DNA of 64,000 bases from Pseudoalteromonas sp. NC201. Its GTDB lineage: Bacteria; Pseudomonadota; Gammaproteobacteria; Enterobacterales; Alteromonadaceae. The DNA lies in NCBI RefSeq assembly GCF_002850255.1, contig NZ_CP022522.1:2231125-2295124 (forward strand), in the 5' to 3' direction. Positions 62,599 to 64,000 of this stretch are shown here, piece by piece; position 1 is the stretch's first letter, and each line of letters begins with the position of its first letter. Position numbers and translations under genes: made by a program. The notes beneath the pieces were generated by a model that was given only the letters and a program-made list of their open reading frames with translations, was not told the origin of the DNA and made no database searches.

Positions 62599-63774
62599 AT
62601 GAGCACAGTATCTTTATATAAAGAATTAAACTTTGGACTAGGCGAAACAGCAGACATGATCCGTGATCATGTGAATAGCTTTGCGACCAGTGAAATTGCC
62701 CCACTTGCTGAAAAAACAGATCAAGAAAATGCATTTCCAAACGAAATGTGGCCAAAGTTTGGCGAAATGGGCCTACTTGGGATCACCGTCGCTGAAGAAT
62801 TTGGCGGCTCAAACATGGGTTATCTTGAACACGTTATCGCAATGGAAGAGATAAGCCGTGCGAGTGCATCAATTGGCTTAAGCTACGGCGCACACTCAAA
62901 CCTATGTGTGAACCAAATTAACCGTAACGGCAACCAAGCCCAAAAAGAAAAATATCTACCAAAACTTATCAGCGGTGAACACATCGGTGCACTAGCAATG
63001 AGTGAGCCCAATGCTGGCTCTGACGTGGTGTCAATGAAACTGCGTGCTGAAAAGCAAGGTGACAAGTTCATCCTTAACGGTAATAAAATGTGGATCACTA
63101 ATGGTCCAGATGCCGACGTTTTTGTGATTTACGCAAAAACGGATACCAATGCAGGCCCTCGTGGGATCACAGCCTTTATCGTCGAAAAAAGCTTCCCTGG
63201 TTTTTCAACGGCACAAAAGTTAGACAAACTTGGAATGCGTGGTTCAAACACCTGTGAGCTGGTATTCGAAAACTGCGAAGTACCTGCAGAAAACATCCTT
63301 GGCGAATACAACGAAGGCGTTAAGGTACTCATGAGTGGCCTTGACTACGAGCGTGTGGTGTTAGCAGGCGGTCCGCTTGGTATTATGCAGGCTTGTATGG
63401 ATGTGGTAGTACCTTATATTCACGAGCGTAAACAATTTAACCAATCCATCGGTGAATTCCAGCTGGTGCAGGGCAAAGTTGCTGACATGTACACGCAAAT
63501 GAACGCAGCACGCTCATACGTTTATACCGTGGCAAAAGCCTGTGACCGTGGCGAAACCACTCGTAAAGATGCTGCTGGAGCGATTTTATATGCCGCAGAA
63601 CTTGCAACCAAGCTTGCACTTGATGCCATTCAGCTACTAGGCGGAAACGGTTATATCAATGAATATCCTACAGGTCGACTACTTCGCGATGCCAAGCTTT
63701 ATGAAATTGGCGCTGGTACGTCTGAGATCCGCCGTATGCTTATCGGACGTGAGCTATTCAACGAAAGTCGCTAG
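62599..63774 (+). CDS. liuA: Isovaleryl-CoA dehydrogenase
   Basis: 391 residues, acyl-CoA dehydrogenase fold. Seen: [26 protein letters not shown], and [17 protein letters not shown], where the Glu is in the helix-G position used as catalytic base by isovaleryl-CoA dehydrogenase rather than the C-terminal position of other family members. It oxidises isovaleryl-CoA in leucine breakdown. It lies 9 bp before liuB. Confidence 0.94.
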   Translation: MSTVSLYKELNFGLGETADMIRDHVNSFATSEIAPLAEKTDQENAFPNEMWPKFGEMGLLGITVAEEFGGSNMGYLEHVIAMEEISRASASIGLSYGAHSNLCVNQINRNGNQAQKEKYLPKLISGEHIGALAMSEPNAGSDVVSMKLRAEKQGDKFILNGNKMWITNGPDADVFVIYAKTDTNAGPRGITAFIVEKSFPGFSTAQKLDKLGMRGSNTCELVFENCEVPAENILGEYNEGVKVLMSGLDYERVVLAGGPLGIMQACMDVVVPYIHERKQFNQSIGEFQLVQGKVADMYTQMNAARSYVYTVAKACDRGETTRKDAAGAILYAAELATKLALDAIQLLGGNGYINEYPTGRLLRDAKLYEIGAGTSEIRRMLIGRELFNESR

Positions 63775-63783
63775 GAGTGCTAC

Positions 63784-64000
63784 ATGACGGTACTAAATTC
63801 TGCGGTTAATCCGCATGATCCCCAGTTTAAGGCAAACAGCGATGCAATGGCATCGCTGGTTGCTGATCTTAAAGATAAAGTCTCCATACTGAGCCAAGGC
63901 GGTGGTGAAGCGCTTATTGCCCGTCACCAAAGTCGCGGTAAATTATTTGTACGTGACCGAATTGAAACCTTGCTTGACGAGGGCTCGCCGTTTTTAGAAA
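63784..64000 (+). CDS. liuB: Methylcrotonyl-CoA carboxylase beta subunit, 3' end missing
   Basis: The first 72 codons before the right edge. ARHQSRGKLFVRDRIETLLDEGSPFLE is the conserved start of carboxyltransferase beta subunits (RGKL...R..LLD.GS.FLE). Position after liuA identifies it as LiuB, which carboxylates 3-methylcrotonyl-CoA together with the biotin subunit LiuD. Start fixed by ATG 63784, 9 bp after the liuA stop, with TAGGAG over that stop. Confidence 0.9.
   Translation, partial: MTVLNSAVNPHDPQFKANSDAMASLVADLKDKVSILSQGGGEALIARHQSRGKLFVRDRIETLLDEGSPFLE

Overview
The window is chromosomal DNA of a marine gammaproteobacterium of the order Alteromonadales, most likely Pseudoalteromonas. 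This rests on gene order (trxB-aat-bpt-infA / clpA-clpS-cspD; mnmA-hflD-purB-roxA; a LiuR-controlled branched-chain amino acid cluster), a monomeric isocitrate dehydrogenase, moderate-to-low GC, and the gene content as a whole. No tRNA, rRNA, intact insertion sequence, prophage or CRISPR array was seen.

Region 1 (1-17371, + strand) is a biosynthetic gene cluster. Its centre is a single 3113-residue PKS-NRPS with the order KS-AT-DH-KR-ACP-C-A-T-TE. Reading the ten specificity positions of the A domain by eye against GrsA gives DVGEIGSIDK, an L-ornithine code. Around it lie two paralogous phytoene-desaturase-like FAD enzymes, a flavodoxin, a membrane di-iron (sterol desaturase type) hydroxylase, a MATE exporter and a type II thioesterase. 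This is the signature of a polycyclic tetramate macrolactam (PTM) pathway, the family of HSAF, ikarugamycin and alteramide. A DapE-like M20 amidohydrolase at the left edge may supply the amino acid. With only two cyclising FAD enzymes and no third reductive cyclase visible, a bicyclic alteramide-like product is the best guess.

Region 2 (17366-31842) is mixed housekeeping and accessory: a PaeA/YtfL-type CBS membrane protein, a GNAT acetyltransferase, an exported three-domain MsrA-thioredoxin-MsrB protein, an MFS transporter, an exported leucyl aminopeptidase, a 5-oxoproline operon (pxpB, pxpC, DUF969, DUF979, pcp, without pxpA), asnB and pssA.

Region 3 (32129-47741) is conserved core: trxB, the N-degron genes aat, bpt, clpA and clpS, infA, cspD, icd, rluE, mnmA, hflD, purB, roxA and a GNAT protein. 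Between infA and clpA lies an approximately 270-bp unit in three tandem copies. The copies carry the last bases of infA and a terminator each, and copies 2 and 3 begin with a six-codon ORF behind a good Shine-Dalgarno sequence. A MITE-like repeat lies upstream of purB.

Region 4 (47725-54124, - strand) holds small unknown genes and a nitric-oxide signalling operon: an H-NOX sensor with the full haem and zinc ligand set, a soluble histidine kinase, then a protein with two lipoyl domains and a C-terminal membrane anchor but no catalytic domain. The last combination is unusual.

Region 5 (54243-64000) is branched-chain amino acid breakdown. On the - strand are thiolase, mmsA, acyl-CoA dehydrogenase, enoyl-CoA hydratase, 3-hydroxyisobutyryl-CoA hydrolase, mmsB and an SDR (valine/isoleucine). 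Divergently on the + strand are liuR, liuA and the start of liuB (leucine). Two LiuR-like palindromes lie in the shared promoter region.
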